DNA from: Spirochaetales bacterium
GTDB lineage: Bacteria; Spirochaetota; Spirochaetia; ARS1246
Assembly (NCBI GenBank): GCA_018644745.1
Contig: JABGPX010000442.1
Location: forward strand, 1-10,422
Direction of reading: 5' to 3'
Length of the DNA stretch: 10,422 nt
A program made the position numbers and the translations under genes. This document shows, piece after piece, positions 1 through 6,898 of this stretch (the stretch's first letter is position 1; each line of letters opens with the position of its first letter). The notes under the pieces were generated by a model. The model was not told where the DNA came from. It worked only from the letters and a program-made list of their open reading frames with translations, and searched no databases.

Positions 1-580
1 ATTGCCGGGCCTCCCGCATGAGCCATCGCAGGCTGTCCAGGGCGGTCTCGTCTTCTTCCCGTTTCAACCTCGGATCGACGGGAAGCCACGCGGGGAAAAG
101 CTGATCAAAACCCCCATCCTGGTAGCCCTCTAGATAGAGTATTTTCGGGATCCCGCGGGTGAGTTTGTCCGTTCGCTTGATCCCTTCCAGGGTTTCCTCG
201 AAAGTGCAGGTCGGTGTGCCCAGATGATGCTTCGGATGGATACTGAAAATTTTGTACACCAGCGCCTGGTGATACTCATGATAGAAAGGGCGCACGACAA
301 TGTCCTTTTCAGCCTTGAAAGTTTTACCATCGACGATAACGATCGCCTCGATGGTCCCCATTCCGCCCTCGAGCGGAATGATGCGATTACCGTCCAGCCT
401 GATCACATCCTCGCCGCTAGCCAGTTTCGTCCTTGTACCCAGAATCAGGTTTTCTCCGGTAACCTTCTCCGATTTTCCATCGGAGTAGTGACACCATACC
501 GATACCCGCCCGGTTGCATCCGGCTCAAGCAGGGGATTGAATGTGTCCTTATCCGTCTCAATCGAGATATTGATTAGCAT
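1..580 (-). CDS. GH101-like glycosidase (endo-alpha-N-acetylgalactosaminidase family), N-terminal part, cut by window edge
   Basis: The reading frame begins at an ATG at 578-580 behind a clear ribosome site (AGGAG, 586-590) and stays open to base 1, giving about 193 residues with the C-terminus outside the window. Residues 1 to about 115 look like a beta-rich accessory domain. From about residue 140 the text GIPKILYLEGYQDGGFDQ, then a PAW segment, a K-R-x-x-D-x-T-A-x-D-S-L stretch and WLMREA, resembles the opening of the TIM barrel in GH101-like proteins. Those proteins carry a GY/GW-x-x-x-G-x-D motif there, followed by the same DSL segment. GH101 enzymes release O-linked Gal-GalNAc disaccharides; the real substrate here is unknown and the catalytic residues lie outside the window. 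No signal peptide is visible, so cytoplasmic action is possible. It starts 42 bases after the end of a decayed glycosidase gene on the same strand, which suggests a former sugar-degradation operon. Family assignment is from memory of motifs, not a search. Confidence 0.55.
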   Translation of the reverse strand, partial: MLINISIETDKDTFNPLLEPDATGRVSVWCHYSDGKSEKVTGENLILGTRTKLASGEDVIRLDGNRIIPLEGGMGTIEAIVIVDGKTFKAEKDIVVRPFYHEYHQALVYKIFSIHPKHHLGTPTCTFEETLEGIKRTDKLTRGIPKILYLEGYQDGGFDQLFPAWLPVDPRLKREEDETALDSLRWLMREARQ

Positions 581-622
581 ACGTGCTCCTTTTTATGCTA
601 AATACCTATTGAATTGTGTAGA

Positions 623-1342
623 TTACTTTAATCGAATCCCGTATTCCCACATCAATAGCATGTTTACACTTGCCGTCCAGGTATACCCAAGAGCCCGTAA
701 TCCATCTCCGCTTACAGCATCGAAGTTCTCATAGTTACCGCCGGCAATTTCCCTAATCATATGACAGAATTTAACCGCTATATTTTTGGCAAACTCCTCA
801 AACCCGCCACGCCTGAGTCCGTCGACCATCAGATATGTGCTCGGTGCTCAGATAGGCCCGCGCCAATATACGTCGCTCTTATACAGCTCGCTTTCTGGTG
901 ATTCGGTAGCCAGTCCGCGGTCCGTTATGAAATCTTTTTCAAGAATCTCCACTAATGCGTCGAGTTTTTCCTTCTCGAGCTTATCTCCCAAAACAATCGG
1001 CATAGGCGATAGCAGCGATGTCGGGTTTTCATCCTTCGCGTGGCTTCCTGACACCGGAGCTGAAAATCTACCATCGCACCAACTGTGGTCGTACAATCTT
1101 ATTTTCAAATCCGCCGCTTCATTGCTCCAGTAGTCTGCGTTCTCTTTGTTACCGAGCTTCTCTGATATTCTTGACAGCACATCCATTTGAAGGATATGGA
1201 ACGCATGTAAATCAGGTGCCTCTATAAAATAACCAATATCGAACAGGGTAGAGTTGTCCCAACCGCTGTCACACCCCTGAGGATAATCAGGGATACCGTC
1301 ATTATCGCTGTTCAGATTCCACATATCGGGCAACGCGCCTGA
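623..1342 (-). pseudogene. Decayed GH63 / mannosylglycerate-hydrolase-type alpha-glycosidase, C-terminal part
   Basis: One reading frame runs from just after a TAA at 1343-1345 to a TAA at 623-625, broken once by TGA at 848-850. Read through, it gives about 239 residues. Motifs of the (alpha/alpha)6 glycosidases of the GH63/mannosylglycerate hydrolase type are plain: SGWDNSTLFD, then YWRGPI-[stop]-APSTYLMVDGLRR, then NYENFDAVSGDGLR and a final GYTWTAS. The interrupted position is where relatives have Trp (YWRGPIW), so TGG to TGA is the simplest explanation. The 5' half (upstream barrel) is missing; family members are usually about twice this length. The nearest possible start is a TTG at 1331-1333 with no good ribosome site. 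The Asp of GWDNS and the Glu of YENFD are the likely catalytic pair and both remain. TGA is a true stop elsewhere in the window, so recoding is unlikely and pseudogene is the better call. Confidence 0.8.
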
Positions 1343-1431
1343 TTAGGCTCCGTCAATTCATTCGGAGTAATATCAAGTTCATCAAATTCAAAATCCCGGA
1401 GACATTAGACAATAGAACTAGCGTTTTTGAT

Positions 1432-1462
1432 AGGTCACTCGTAAAAGAAATCCAGGTCACTC
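1432..1462. repeat. Two direct copies of AGGTCACTC, 22 bp apart
   Basis: AGGTCACTC occurs at 1432-1440 and again at 1454-1462, a start-to-start spacing of 22 bp, about two helical turns. Short directly repeated motifs at this spacing are typical of transposase-binding sites near insertion-sequence ends (IS21-family ends carry several), and also of regulator sites. No transposase remains nearby. The copies lie between the broken end of the glycosidase pseudogene and an orphan terminator, which favours an element end, but this is inference. Confidence 0.35.
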
Positions 1463-1468
1463 CTGTCC

Positions 1469-1496
1469 GCGTTGTTGTCATGCAACGCCTTTTTTT
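1469..1496 (+). terminator. Intrinsic terminator without an upstream gene
   Basis: GCGTTG (1469-1474) and CAACGC (1483-1488) form a perfect 6-bp stem with an 8-base loop, followed by C and seven T. This is the usual form of a Rho-independent terminator acting on plus-strand transcripts. No plus-strand gene lies upstream in the window, so it is an orphan, perhaps left from a lost gene or mobile element. Confidence 0.5.
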
Positions 1497-1797
1497 ATGA
1501 CTTTCTCAATCATTGACGGCATCGTAACACTTCCGCGCCGGTTTCACAATTTGCACGGCCTTGCCGAGTAAGGCAACAAGTGGAAGCTTTTCTCCGGCAG
1601 CCGAGAGGTGCGTATGCCAGCTCTGCATTTTAAAGTTTGATCGAATCGGCAGTTTGCTGAACGCTTACGTTCGTTCAACTTATTCAACCCAAAGAGGAAT
1701 AATCTCAAGTGTAATGCACTAAATCCGGAGAAAGATGGAATTACTCCGGGCAATTCTGAAAATTACAGTAATCAAATAGATGATGCGTGAAAAATGG

Positions 1798-2118
1798 CTA
1801 CTCGAAGAATGATTTGTATCGCTCGTAGTTCAGCTTTATCACCTCGTCAACTGAATTCAAGATATCCGGTATTCGATCTGTGGTTAACGAATACACTACC
1901 GTCGTTCCCTGTTTGACGTCCTGGATGAGCCCGGCGTTTTTGAGCACGCTTAGGTGCCGCGAGATTATCGAGCTGGATTCTCCGATCTTGGCCGAAAGCT
2001 CATTAACGCTCAGCGGTGCTTCTTTTAACCTTTCGATTATGCATACCCGTGTTAGGTTTGCCAGTGCTTTCAAAATGTTTGCACGAAGTGTATTTTTCAG
2101 CTTTCTTTTTGACGGCAT
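1798..2118 (-). CDS. ArsR/SmtB-family winged-helix transcriptional regulator
   Basis: A 106-residue protein with the compact ArsR fold: N-terminal helices (RANILKALANLTRVCIIERL), then helix-turn-helix at about residues 36-63 (LSVNELSAKIGESSSIISRHLSVLKNAGL) and the beta wing (VKQGTTVVYSL), ending in a dimerisation helix. The ATG at 2116-2118 is chosen because GGGAG sits five bases upstream; an upstream in-frame TTG at 2128-2130 would add four residues but overlaps that ribosome site. The metal-binding ELCVCDL signature of ArsR is replaced by PLSVNEL, and only one Cys (residue 26) remains, so neither classic arsenic sensing nor a two-Cys sulfur/redox switch is evident. Such proteins usually repress and release DNA on ligand binding. 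It follows the PLP-enzyme gene after about 115 bp and appears to have its own promoter. Its likely targets are the dyads at 4238-4283 and possibly itself. Confidence 0.88.
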   Translation of the reverse strand: MPSKRKLKNTLRANILKALANLTRVCIIERLKEAPLSVNELSAKIGESSSIISRHLSVLKNAGLIQDVKQGTTVVYSLTTDRIPDILNSVDEVIKLNYERYKSFFE

Positions 2119-2202
2119 GCAAACTCCCAAAATGTTAAGGCGTAATTTTTCTTATTCGTTTTTCTCTCAAGCGATCCGAGCTTCCGTACCAACATTTTTA
2201 CT

Positions 2203-2211
2203 ATTATATCA
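2203..2211 (-). promoter_or_regulatory. Extended -10 promoter for the ArsR-type gene
   Basis: Read on the minus strand the sequence is TGATATAAT, a TG-n-TATAAT extended -10 with a perfect -10 hexamer. No good -35 is visible, as is common for extended -10 promoters. It lies in the 114-bp gap after the PLP-enzyme stop and would start transcription about 80 bases before the regulator's ATG, so the regulator can be made independently of the upstream genes. Confidence 0.45.
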
Positions 2212-2232
2212 TTATTCATAGCATTCGCGAGT

Positions 2233-3426
2233 TTAGCTATTGGCTATGTCTGCTATATTCTCTGCAAGACCGTCTAGTTCACTACGGGTGTTGTAGAATC
2301 CGACAGAAATTCGAACCGGCGCAGGCAGATGCTGTTCAGGAACCGGACGAATCATGTATTTTCTTTCGTTCAGTATAGAGCAGATATCGGCTGGTTTCCA
2401 CCCTTCAACCTGGATATGAATAAACGCGGCCTCGTTGCCGGCAGGAGTTACTATCGTTACTTCGGGTATGCTTGCCAATTTCCCGCGTAAATAGGCAACC
2501 AATTCGGCAATTCTATCCAGCATCCACTCCGTGCCGACTTCATCCCGTAGAAATATCAGGGCCTTTTGCCAACCCAGAAGTATCGATCGGTTCGCTGCGG
2601 TTGCGGTCTGAAACCGGGCGGCAAACGGAGCCGGTATTATGTATGGTGAAGAAATATCTAGGTCATGCCGATGCCTGACGGACGACGGACTAATGAATGT
2701 CGGGGCAATTTCGGATATCCTGCTCTTGGCGACATAGAGCGCGCCAATTCCCTCGGGTCCGAGCAGCCATTTACGCCCAGCTATCGCATAAAAATCGATA
2801 CCGGAATTCCCGACATCCAATTGGGTGGCTCCAGCTCCCTGCGCTCCGTCAACAAGTATATACATTCCGTGCCTATGACAGATCTCTGCAAGTCTCTTTA
2901 ACGGAAAGGTTAGGCCGGTGGAGAAAGACACATGAGATACCACGAGTAGTCTCGATCTTCTGGAAATGCTCTGTTCAAATCGTTCAACGAATCGGTCCTC
3001 ATCATAGTCGTCGCCGAATTCGACTTCGAGATATTTCACATTGAGTCCGAAACGGCCCTTTACAAGCGCAATTGGTGCAAGAGCAGCGACGTGCTCTCGG
3101 TTTGTGGTAATAATTTCATCTCCGGATTGCCAGTTCATGCCCCAGAGTACTATGTTCATTCCCTCGGTTGCCGAATGCGTAAGGGCCACCTCATCGCGGT
3201 CGGCTCCAATGAGATCACCGATAATGTTTCGCGTAGTGTCCATGTCTTGGTTCAGTTCGGAAATAAAAGGAAGGTACCGCCCTTCCAGATACTCTTTCTC
3301 CTGTATCTGTGTCATAATGTCCGCGGTAGCCCTGCAGAGCGGTCCGTTTGTACCCGTATTTAAATAGATGCAGCTGCTAACCGCCGGAAGCTGCTGCCGA
3401 ATCAGATCGATTCTATCAGACTTCAT
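2233..3426 (-). CDS. Class-V PLP-dependent enzyme (cysteine desulfurase / C-S lyase / isopenicillin-N-epimerase-like)
   Basis: A 397-residue fold-type I PLP enzyme of the aminotransferase class V family. Visible landmarks: the N-terminal IYLNTGTNGPL; THSATEGMN (about 83-91), the phosphate-binding region; NREH with His112, which should stack on PLP; SHVSFSTG (164-171); VDGAQGAG with Asp193 (binds the pyridine nitrogen) and Gln196; and GRKWLLGPEG with Lys219, the Schiff-base lysine. The C-terminal VRISVGFYNTRSELD is typical of the SufS/CsdA-like branch. SufS enzymes carry a catalytic Cys in R-x-G-H-H-C just before that segment; here the stretch is RPVPEQHLPAP with no Cys, so a SufS-type desulfurase is unlikely. 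A cyst(e)ine C-S lyase, another lyase or an aminotransferase remains possible. The start has GGAGG five bases upstream, and only 10 bp separate it from the TauE-type permease gene, so the two are co-transcribed. Confidence 0.88.
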   Translation of the reverse strand: MKSDRIDLIRQQLPAVSSCIYLNTGTNGPLCRATADIMTQIQEKEYLEGRYLPFISELNQDMDTTRNIIGDLIGADRDEVALTHSATEGMNIVLWGMNWQSGDEIITTNREHVAALAPIALVKGRFGLNVKYLEVEFGDDYDEDRFVERFEQSISRRSRLLVVSHVSFSTGLTFPLKRLAEICHRHGMYILVDGAQGAGATQLDVGNSGIDFYAIAGRKWLLGPEGIGALYVAKSRISEIAPTFISPSSVRHRHDLDISSPYIIPAPFAARFQTATAANRSILLGWQKALIFLRDEVGTEWMLDRIAELVAYLRGKLASIPEVTIVTPAGNEAAFIHIQVEGWKPADICSILNERKYMIRPVPEQHLPAPVRISVGFYNTRSELDGLAENIADIANS

Positions 3427-3436
3427 CCTGTCCTCC

Positions 3437-4189
3437 CTATATTAGACCTATAATCATCTTAATCGCGAACGCAATCAGAACAAATCCAAGCACTTTTTTG
3501 ATCGCCTTTGGATTCAGTTTGTCTGTCATCAACCAGGAACCGACGATGGCGCCTGCGATTGCGGCGCCGGCCGTTATCCCGATAAGAAGCCAGTCGAGAG
3601 TGCTGATGCCGACATGACTCAAGAAAGCCGAGACCGACGAAAACACGACAACAAGCGCCGTAGTACCGACCGCCTCTCTTGGTTTGATACCGAAGGCGAT
3701 AAGGATGGGGAGTATGATATTCCCGCCCCCGACACCAATCAATCCGGCAAGCATGCCGACTCCAAGACCGGCAAAACCGCTGAGAATGCTTTTTCCTGTG
3801 GTGAGAACCAGCATCCCACCGTCGTTTTCGTTTTTCGTTCTGGAAAAAAAGATCATTCCGGCAGCGAATAGGAGAAAACACACAAAAATTATTCGAATGA
3901 TGACGTTATTAATATTGTATCCGATCTTCACCCCGATAGGGGCGCCGATAGCTGTTGAGATAATAAGCGGAATGCTCAATTTCCAAAGCACAAGCTTTTT
4001 CTTTGTATATCTAACCGAGGCGGAAATCATCGCCAATGCGTTGAGCAGAAGAGCAACCGCCATTGCTTGATGCAGTTCTATTCCAAGGGTGGTAAACACC
4101 GGAATGAGTACGAACGCGGCACCGACACCGGCAATAGTAAAAGCGGCGGTAATCGGAAATGTCAGCATTCCGGCAAGTAGGTATACCAT
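3437..4189 (-). CDS. TauE/SafE-family membrane permease (putative anion/sulfite/organosulfonate exporter)
   Basis: A 250-residue, almost wholly hydrophobic inner-membrane protein with about eight membrane segments and the family's internal duplication. The first half has FTIAGVGAAFVLIPVF followed by HQAMAVALLLN; the second has LIGVGGGNIILPILIAFG followed by PREAVGTTAL. The GGG-x-x-x-x-P pattern and the A-V-x-T/A-x-L helix are hallmarks of TauE/SafE (DUF81) permeases. Characterised members move sulfite, sulfoacetate, thiosulfate or related anions, mostly outward; many have no known substrate. ATG at 4187-4189 is taken as the start (GGAG seven bases upstream); the preceding TTG codon at 4190-4192 is less likely. 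It is first in a leftward unit with the PLP enzyme, faces the NhaC-type gene, and its promoter is overlapped by the divergent-region dyads. Confidence 0.88.
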   Translation of the reverse strand: MVYLLAGMLTFPITAAFTIAGVGAAFVLIPVFTTLGIELHQAMAVALLLNALAMISASVRYTKKKLVLWKLSIPLIISTAIGAPIGVKIGYNINNVIIRIIFVCFLLFAAGMIFFSRTKNENDGGMLVLTTGKSILSGFAGLGVGMLAGLIGVGGGNIILPILIAFGIKPREAVGTTALVVVFSSVSAFLSHVGISTLDWLLIGITAGAAIAGAIVGSWLMTDKLNPKAIKKVLGFVLIAFAIKMIIGLI

Positions 4190-4220
4190 CAATAATCTCC
4201 GGATATTCCTTGATAATGTA

Positions 4221-4250
4221 AGTATATCATGTTAGTCTTGAAAATATCAA
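4221..4250 (-). promoter_or_regulatory. Leftward promoter of the permease/PLP-enzyme unit
   Basis: On the minus strand TTGATA (4245-4250 on the plus strand as TATCAA) is followed after exactly 18 bases by TATACT (4221-4226), five of six matches in each hexamer. Transcription would start about 25 bases before the permease ATG. The -35 box overlaps the first TCAATATTCGAAA element, so a protein bound there would block RNA polymerase. Confidence 0.6.
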
Positions 4251-4283
4251 TATTCGAAACTTCAAGAGTTTCAATATTTGAAA
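4238..4283. promoter_or_regulatory. Nested dyads, candidate ArsR-type operator in the divergent region
   Basis: Three related structures are packed into 46 bp. TCAATATTCGAAA (4247-4259) and TCAATATTTGAAA (4271-4283) are direct copies with one mismatch, 24 bp apart. The second copy lies in a perfect 15-bp palindrome, TTTCAA-TAT-TTGAAA (4269-4283). Between them GAAACT-TCAAG-AGTTTC (4256-4272) forms another perfect 6-bp dyad, and TTGA-AAATA-TCAA (4238-4250) extends the series left. AT-rich TCAA/TTGA half-sites of this sort are common for ArsR-family repressors. The array covers the leftward -35 box and ends 26 bp before the antiporter start, so one protein could control both directions. That the ArsR-type protein at 1798-2118 binds here is inferred from location and motif style. 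Confidence 0.6.
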
Positions 4284-4309
4284 ATTAGTATCTCTAGTGG
4301 AGGAAGAAA

Positions 4310-5725
4310 ATGGAAAAAGATCGTCTGGAATTCCGACTCGGTAGTTTCGGGGCGTTTTTGCCGCTAATTACCCTTCTTGGTGCAATAATCGCCCTTGTGC
4401 TCACTGGATGGGTACATACCAAAACGCTCTGGATCGCTTGCTTGGCGGCAATGTTTGTAGCGATTGTTTTAGCCAAGAAACCGGCCGAAGCGTCTGAGGC
4501 TATCCTCGGCGGTATGTCCCGGAGAATGGTGGCAATCATGGCGATGGCCTGGATACTTGCAGCCATAATGGGCCGCTTGCTGCGTGCAACCGGTTTAGTT
4601 GACAGTCTTGTCATGCTCGGCGTCAATATTGGTATAGGAGGCGGACTGCTACCGCTCGTCACATTTATCATAGCAGCTTTATTTTCCACAGCGACTGGAA
4701 CATCCGGTGGTAGCATCGCGGCGATTGGACCGCTTATGCTGCCTGTTGGAGTAGGCCTCGGAGCGAGCCCGGTTCTCATGATCGGAGCATTGATGAGTGG
4801 TGCTTTCTTTGGCGACAACATCGCGCCTATATCGGATACTACGATCGCTTCGGCCTATACTCAGGAGGCGGAAATCAAGGACGTTGTACGGACCCGTCTA
4901 AAATACGCGTTCGTAGCGGCGGGTTTTGCCGTTGTGATGTTCATCATTTTTGGCCTTGCCACAAAAACCGATCCCACCGCGGGGGCGGTTGCTAAGGATG
5001 TTTCCGCTTTAGGTCTTATCATGTTAATCGTTCCCGCCGTACTAATCTTTCTCATGTTTAGAGGCGTTCACCTCGTTACCGCTCTGATAACAACGAACGC
5101 CTTCGGCATTGTACTTGGCCTGGTAACCGGTCTACTGAAGCCGTCTGGTGTTCTCTTTGCCGACGTCGCGGCGAAAAAGTTCGGCGGCGTGTTATACAAC
5201 GGCATAAACGGCATGCTTCCAATTATTATGTTTACGATGCTGTTGCTCGGGCTTGTCGGGGTGTTCGAAAAAGCTGGGCTTTTCGATCGAATCCTAAATA
5301 AGGTATCACCGTTGACCAGAAGCGTTCGAAATGCTGAGCTCTCTATTTTCGTCCTGACGATTGTCGGAAATATCATCACCGCCGGATCGGCGCGATCAAT
5401 CGTTGCTTTCGGTCCGATGGCAAAGCAAATTGGTGACCGGCATAATCTTTCGCCGAATCGCGTCGCGAACATCATGGACGCACTAGCTACTGGAACCATC
5501 ATGTTCGTTCCGTACAATCCAGGGGTCATGCTGGCGCTGGGAATCGCACTCAGCACCGGAATCGTCGGTGAAGGCTTCCATATTATCGAAGCCATGCCGT
5601 TCTTTTTCCACGGAATGGGCCTGTTTGTGGTGATGCTAATAGCTATCCTTACCGGATGGGGCCGCAAGTTCAAGGACACTGCGAAAGCGGGAGTCACTGA
5701 CCAGGCAGTGCCGTCGGAGCAATAG
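4310..5725 (+). CDS. nhaC: NhaC-family Na+/H+ antiporter-like transporter
   Basis: A 471-residue inner-membrane protein with about eleven to twelve hydrophobic segments, the normal NhaC length. The family signature is clear: TATGTSGGSIAAIGPLMLP (127-145) and GDNIAPISDTTIASA (168-182), with the matching second-half elements GNIITAGSARSIVAFGPMA and ATGTIMFVPYNPG. The start has GGAGG six bases upstream of the ATG. NhaC proteins exchange sodium for protons, but the family also includes organic-anion exchangers such as the malate/lactate antiporter MleN, so substrate exchange is possible. It is followed 57 bp later by alanine dehydrogenase on the same strand, and its upstream region is the dyad array shared with the permease unit. 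Being paired with a catabolic enzyme rather than standing alone makes a role in solute exchange worth considering; simple sodium or pH balance during ammonia-releasing alanine oxidation is the other reading. Confidence 0.85.
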   Translation: MEKDRLEFRLGSFGAFLPLITLLGAIIALVLTGWVHTKTLWIACLAAMFVAIVLAKKPAEASEAILGGMSRRMVAIMAMAWILAAIMGRLLRATGLVDSLVMLGVNIGIGGGLLPLVTFIIAALFSTATGTSGGSIAAIGPLMLPVGVGLGASPVLMIGALMSGAFFGDNIAPISDTTIASAYTQEAEIKDVVRTRLKYAFVAAGFAVVMFIIFGLATKTDPTAGAVAKDVSALGLIMLIVPAVLIFLMFRGVHLVTALITTNAFGIVLGLVTGLLKPSGVLFADVAAKKFGGVLYNGINGMLPIIMFTMLLLGLVGVFEKAGLFDRILNKVSPLTRSVRNAELSIFVLTIVGNIITAGSARSIVAFGPMAKQIGDRHNLSPNRVANIMDALATGTIMFVPYNPGVMLALGIALSTGIVGEGFHIIEAMPFFFHGMGLFVVMLIAILTGWGRKFKDTAKAGVTDQAVPSEQ

Positions 5726-5782
5726 GTAAAGGACTTCCATTGCAGATTCAAACGGCGAGCTAGAGCTATTGAAGGAGTATAA

Positions 5783-6898
5783 ATGATTGTAGGCATTCTC
5801 AAAGAGGTCAAGCCGGAGGAAAACCGGGTATCTATGACACCAGCGGGTGTCGAGGTTTTACACCAGCACGGCCATCAGGTCCTGGTCGAAAAAGGCGCCG
5901 GGTTAAACAGCGGCTTTGAGGATGCCTTGTATTGTGAGCACGGCGCAGATATCGCCGCAGACGCATCTGAAGTTTTCGCGAGAGCAGACATGGTAATGCA
6001 TGTCAAAGAGCCGCAGCCAAGCGAATATGCTATGATCCGTCCTGGGCAGATACAATTTACTTACCTCCACCTCGCCGCAAATGAGCAATTGACTCGTGAA
6101 CTCATCGATAGCAACTCGATTAACATCGCGTACGAAACCATTCAGAAAACTGATGGTTCTTTGCCGCTGTTAACACCGATGAGCGAAGTGGCCGGTAGGA
6201 TGGCAATGCAGCAGGGCGCGAAATATTTAGAAATGGAGATGGGGGGGCATGGCATTCTTCTGGGCGGTGTTCCCGGAGTCGATCCGGGCACCGTTGTTGT
6301 AATCGGCGGCGGGGCGGTGGGCATCAACGCAGCAAAGATGGCGTGCGGCTTGGGGGCGAAGGTCTATTTACTGGACCGAGACCTCGACAGGCTTCGCTAC
6401 CTAAGTGACGTGATGCCTGCCAATTGCTTTCCGCTTTTTTCAAATCCTTCAGTACTACGGGAACTGGTAACACGTGCTGACGTGGTGGTGGGAGCGGTGC
6501 TGGTTGTTGGAGCCAAGGCTCCGCAGCTGGTCACTAGAAAAATGCTCAAAACCATGAAAAAAGGCGCAGTCCTGGTGGATGTTGCCATCGATCAAGGTGG
6601 TTGCTTTGAAACCTCTCGGCCAACTACTCATAAGGATCCCATCTATGTCGTAGATGACATTGTACATTACTGCGTATCCAATATGCCGGGAGCAGTCGCG
6701 CGTACATCAACGATCGCGCTCACCAACGCGACGCTCCCCTACGCGCTGGAAATTGCCGAGAAGGGCTGGAAACGATCCATGTATGAAAACCACGAGATTT
6801 TGCTGGGGGCCAATGTCGTTGAGGGTAAGGTCACCTATAAAGCCGTGGCCGAGGTGTTTGATTTGGAATACATACCGATAGAAACACTAATCGGCTAG
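5783..6898 (+). CDS. ald: Alanine dehydrogenase
   Basis: A 371-residue NAD-dependent alanine dehydrogenase, of full family length, that interconverts L-alanine and pyruvate plus ammonium. All the catalytic landmarks sit at canonical numbers: Arg15 in EENRVSMTP, Lys75 in HVKEPQ, His96 in YLHLAAN, and Asp270 in DVAIDQGG. The Rossmann motif is VIGGGAVG (173-180) and Asp198 in YLLDRD should bind the NAD ribose. The start at 5783 has AAGGAG (5772-5777) at good spacing. It is probably co-transcribed with the NhaC-type gene 57 bp upstream. With the class-V PLP enzyme encoded divergently, it could regenerate pyruvate from alanine formed by a pyruvate-linked transamination, or simply burn alanine. The neighbourhood supports a catabolic rather than biosynthetic role, but this is inference. 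Cytoplasmic, usually a hexamer. Confidence 0.96.
   Translation: MIVGILKEVKPEENRVSMTPAGVEVLHQHGHQVLVEKGAGLNSGFEDALYCEHGADIAADASEVFARADMVMHVKEPQPSEYAMIRPGQIQFTYLHLAANEQLTRELIDSNSINIAYETIQKTDGSLPLLTPMSEVAGRMAMQQGAKYLEMEMGGHGILLGGVPGVDPGTVVVIGGGAVGINAAKMACGLGAKVYLLDRDLDRLRYLSDVMPANCFPLFSNPSVLRELVTRADVVVGAVLVVGAKAPQLVTRKMLKTMKKGAVLVDVAIDQGGCFETSRPTTHKDPIYVVDDIVHYCVSNMPGAVARTSTIALTNATLPYALEIAEKGWKRSMYENHEILLGANVVEGKVTYKAVAEVFDLEYIPIETLIG

Larger units (their letters stand above)
1346..1797. other. Gene-poor interval with short repeats and dyads
   Basis: No convincing gene is present. What can be seen: two AGGTCACTC copies and a plus-strand terminator (listed separately); a GCCTT/AAGGC dyad around 1558-1574; a TGAACG-CTTACGTT-CGTTCA dyad at about 1667-1686; and a CCGGAG/CTCCGG dyad at 1725-1749 with a 13-base loop, just downstream of the ArsR-type gene on the minus strand. 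That last dyad has no clean T tract, so it is at best a weak terminator. A plus-strand frame open for about 60 codons around 1530-1720 lacks a start, a ribosome site and any recognisable motif. The right side of the truncated glycosidase joins this interval at about 1345, so it may be scar DNA from an insertion and deletion. Confidence 0.4.

Noticed and set aside
848..850. Alternative genetic code with TGA read as Trp
   Set aside because: TGA is used as a normal terminator in the HEPN gene (9276-9278), Trp is encoded by TGG in all other genes, and no other in-frame TGA interrupts a conserved protein.
1667..1686. Integron attC-like site (GTTCAAC with nearby dyad)
   Set aside because: A matching GTTRRRY partner and paired L boxes at suitable distance could not be found, and no integrase is present.
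1544..1753. 69-codon minus-strand open frame
   Set aside because: No ribosome site, no recognisable motif, and composition unlike the real genes; it overlaps the dyad-rich gene-poor interval.
4294..4821. Minus-strand frame of 175 codons opposite the NhaC-type gene, and similar long frames at 5068-5811
   Set aside because: They are antisense shadows of a well-supported membrane protein gene; their low-complexity Pro/Ser/Ile-rich translation is typical of such mirrors.
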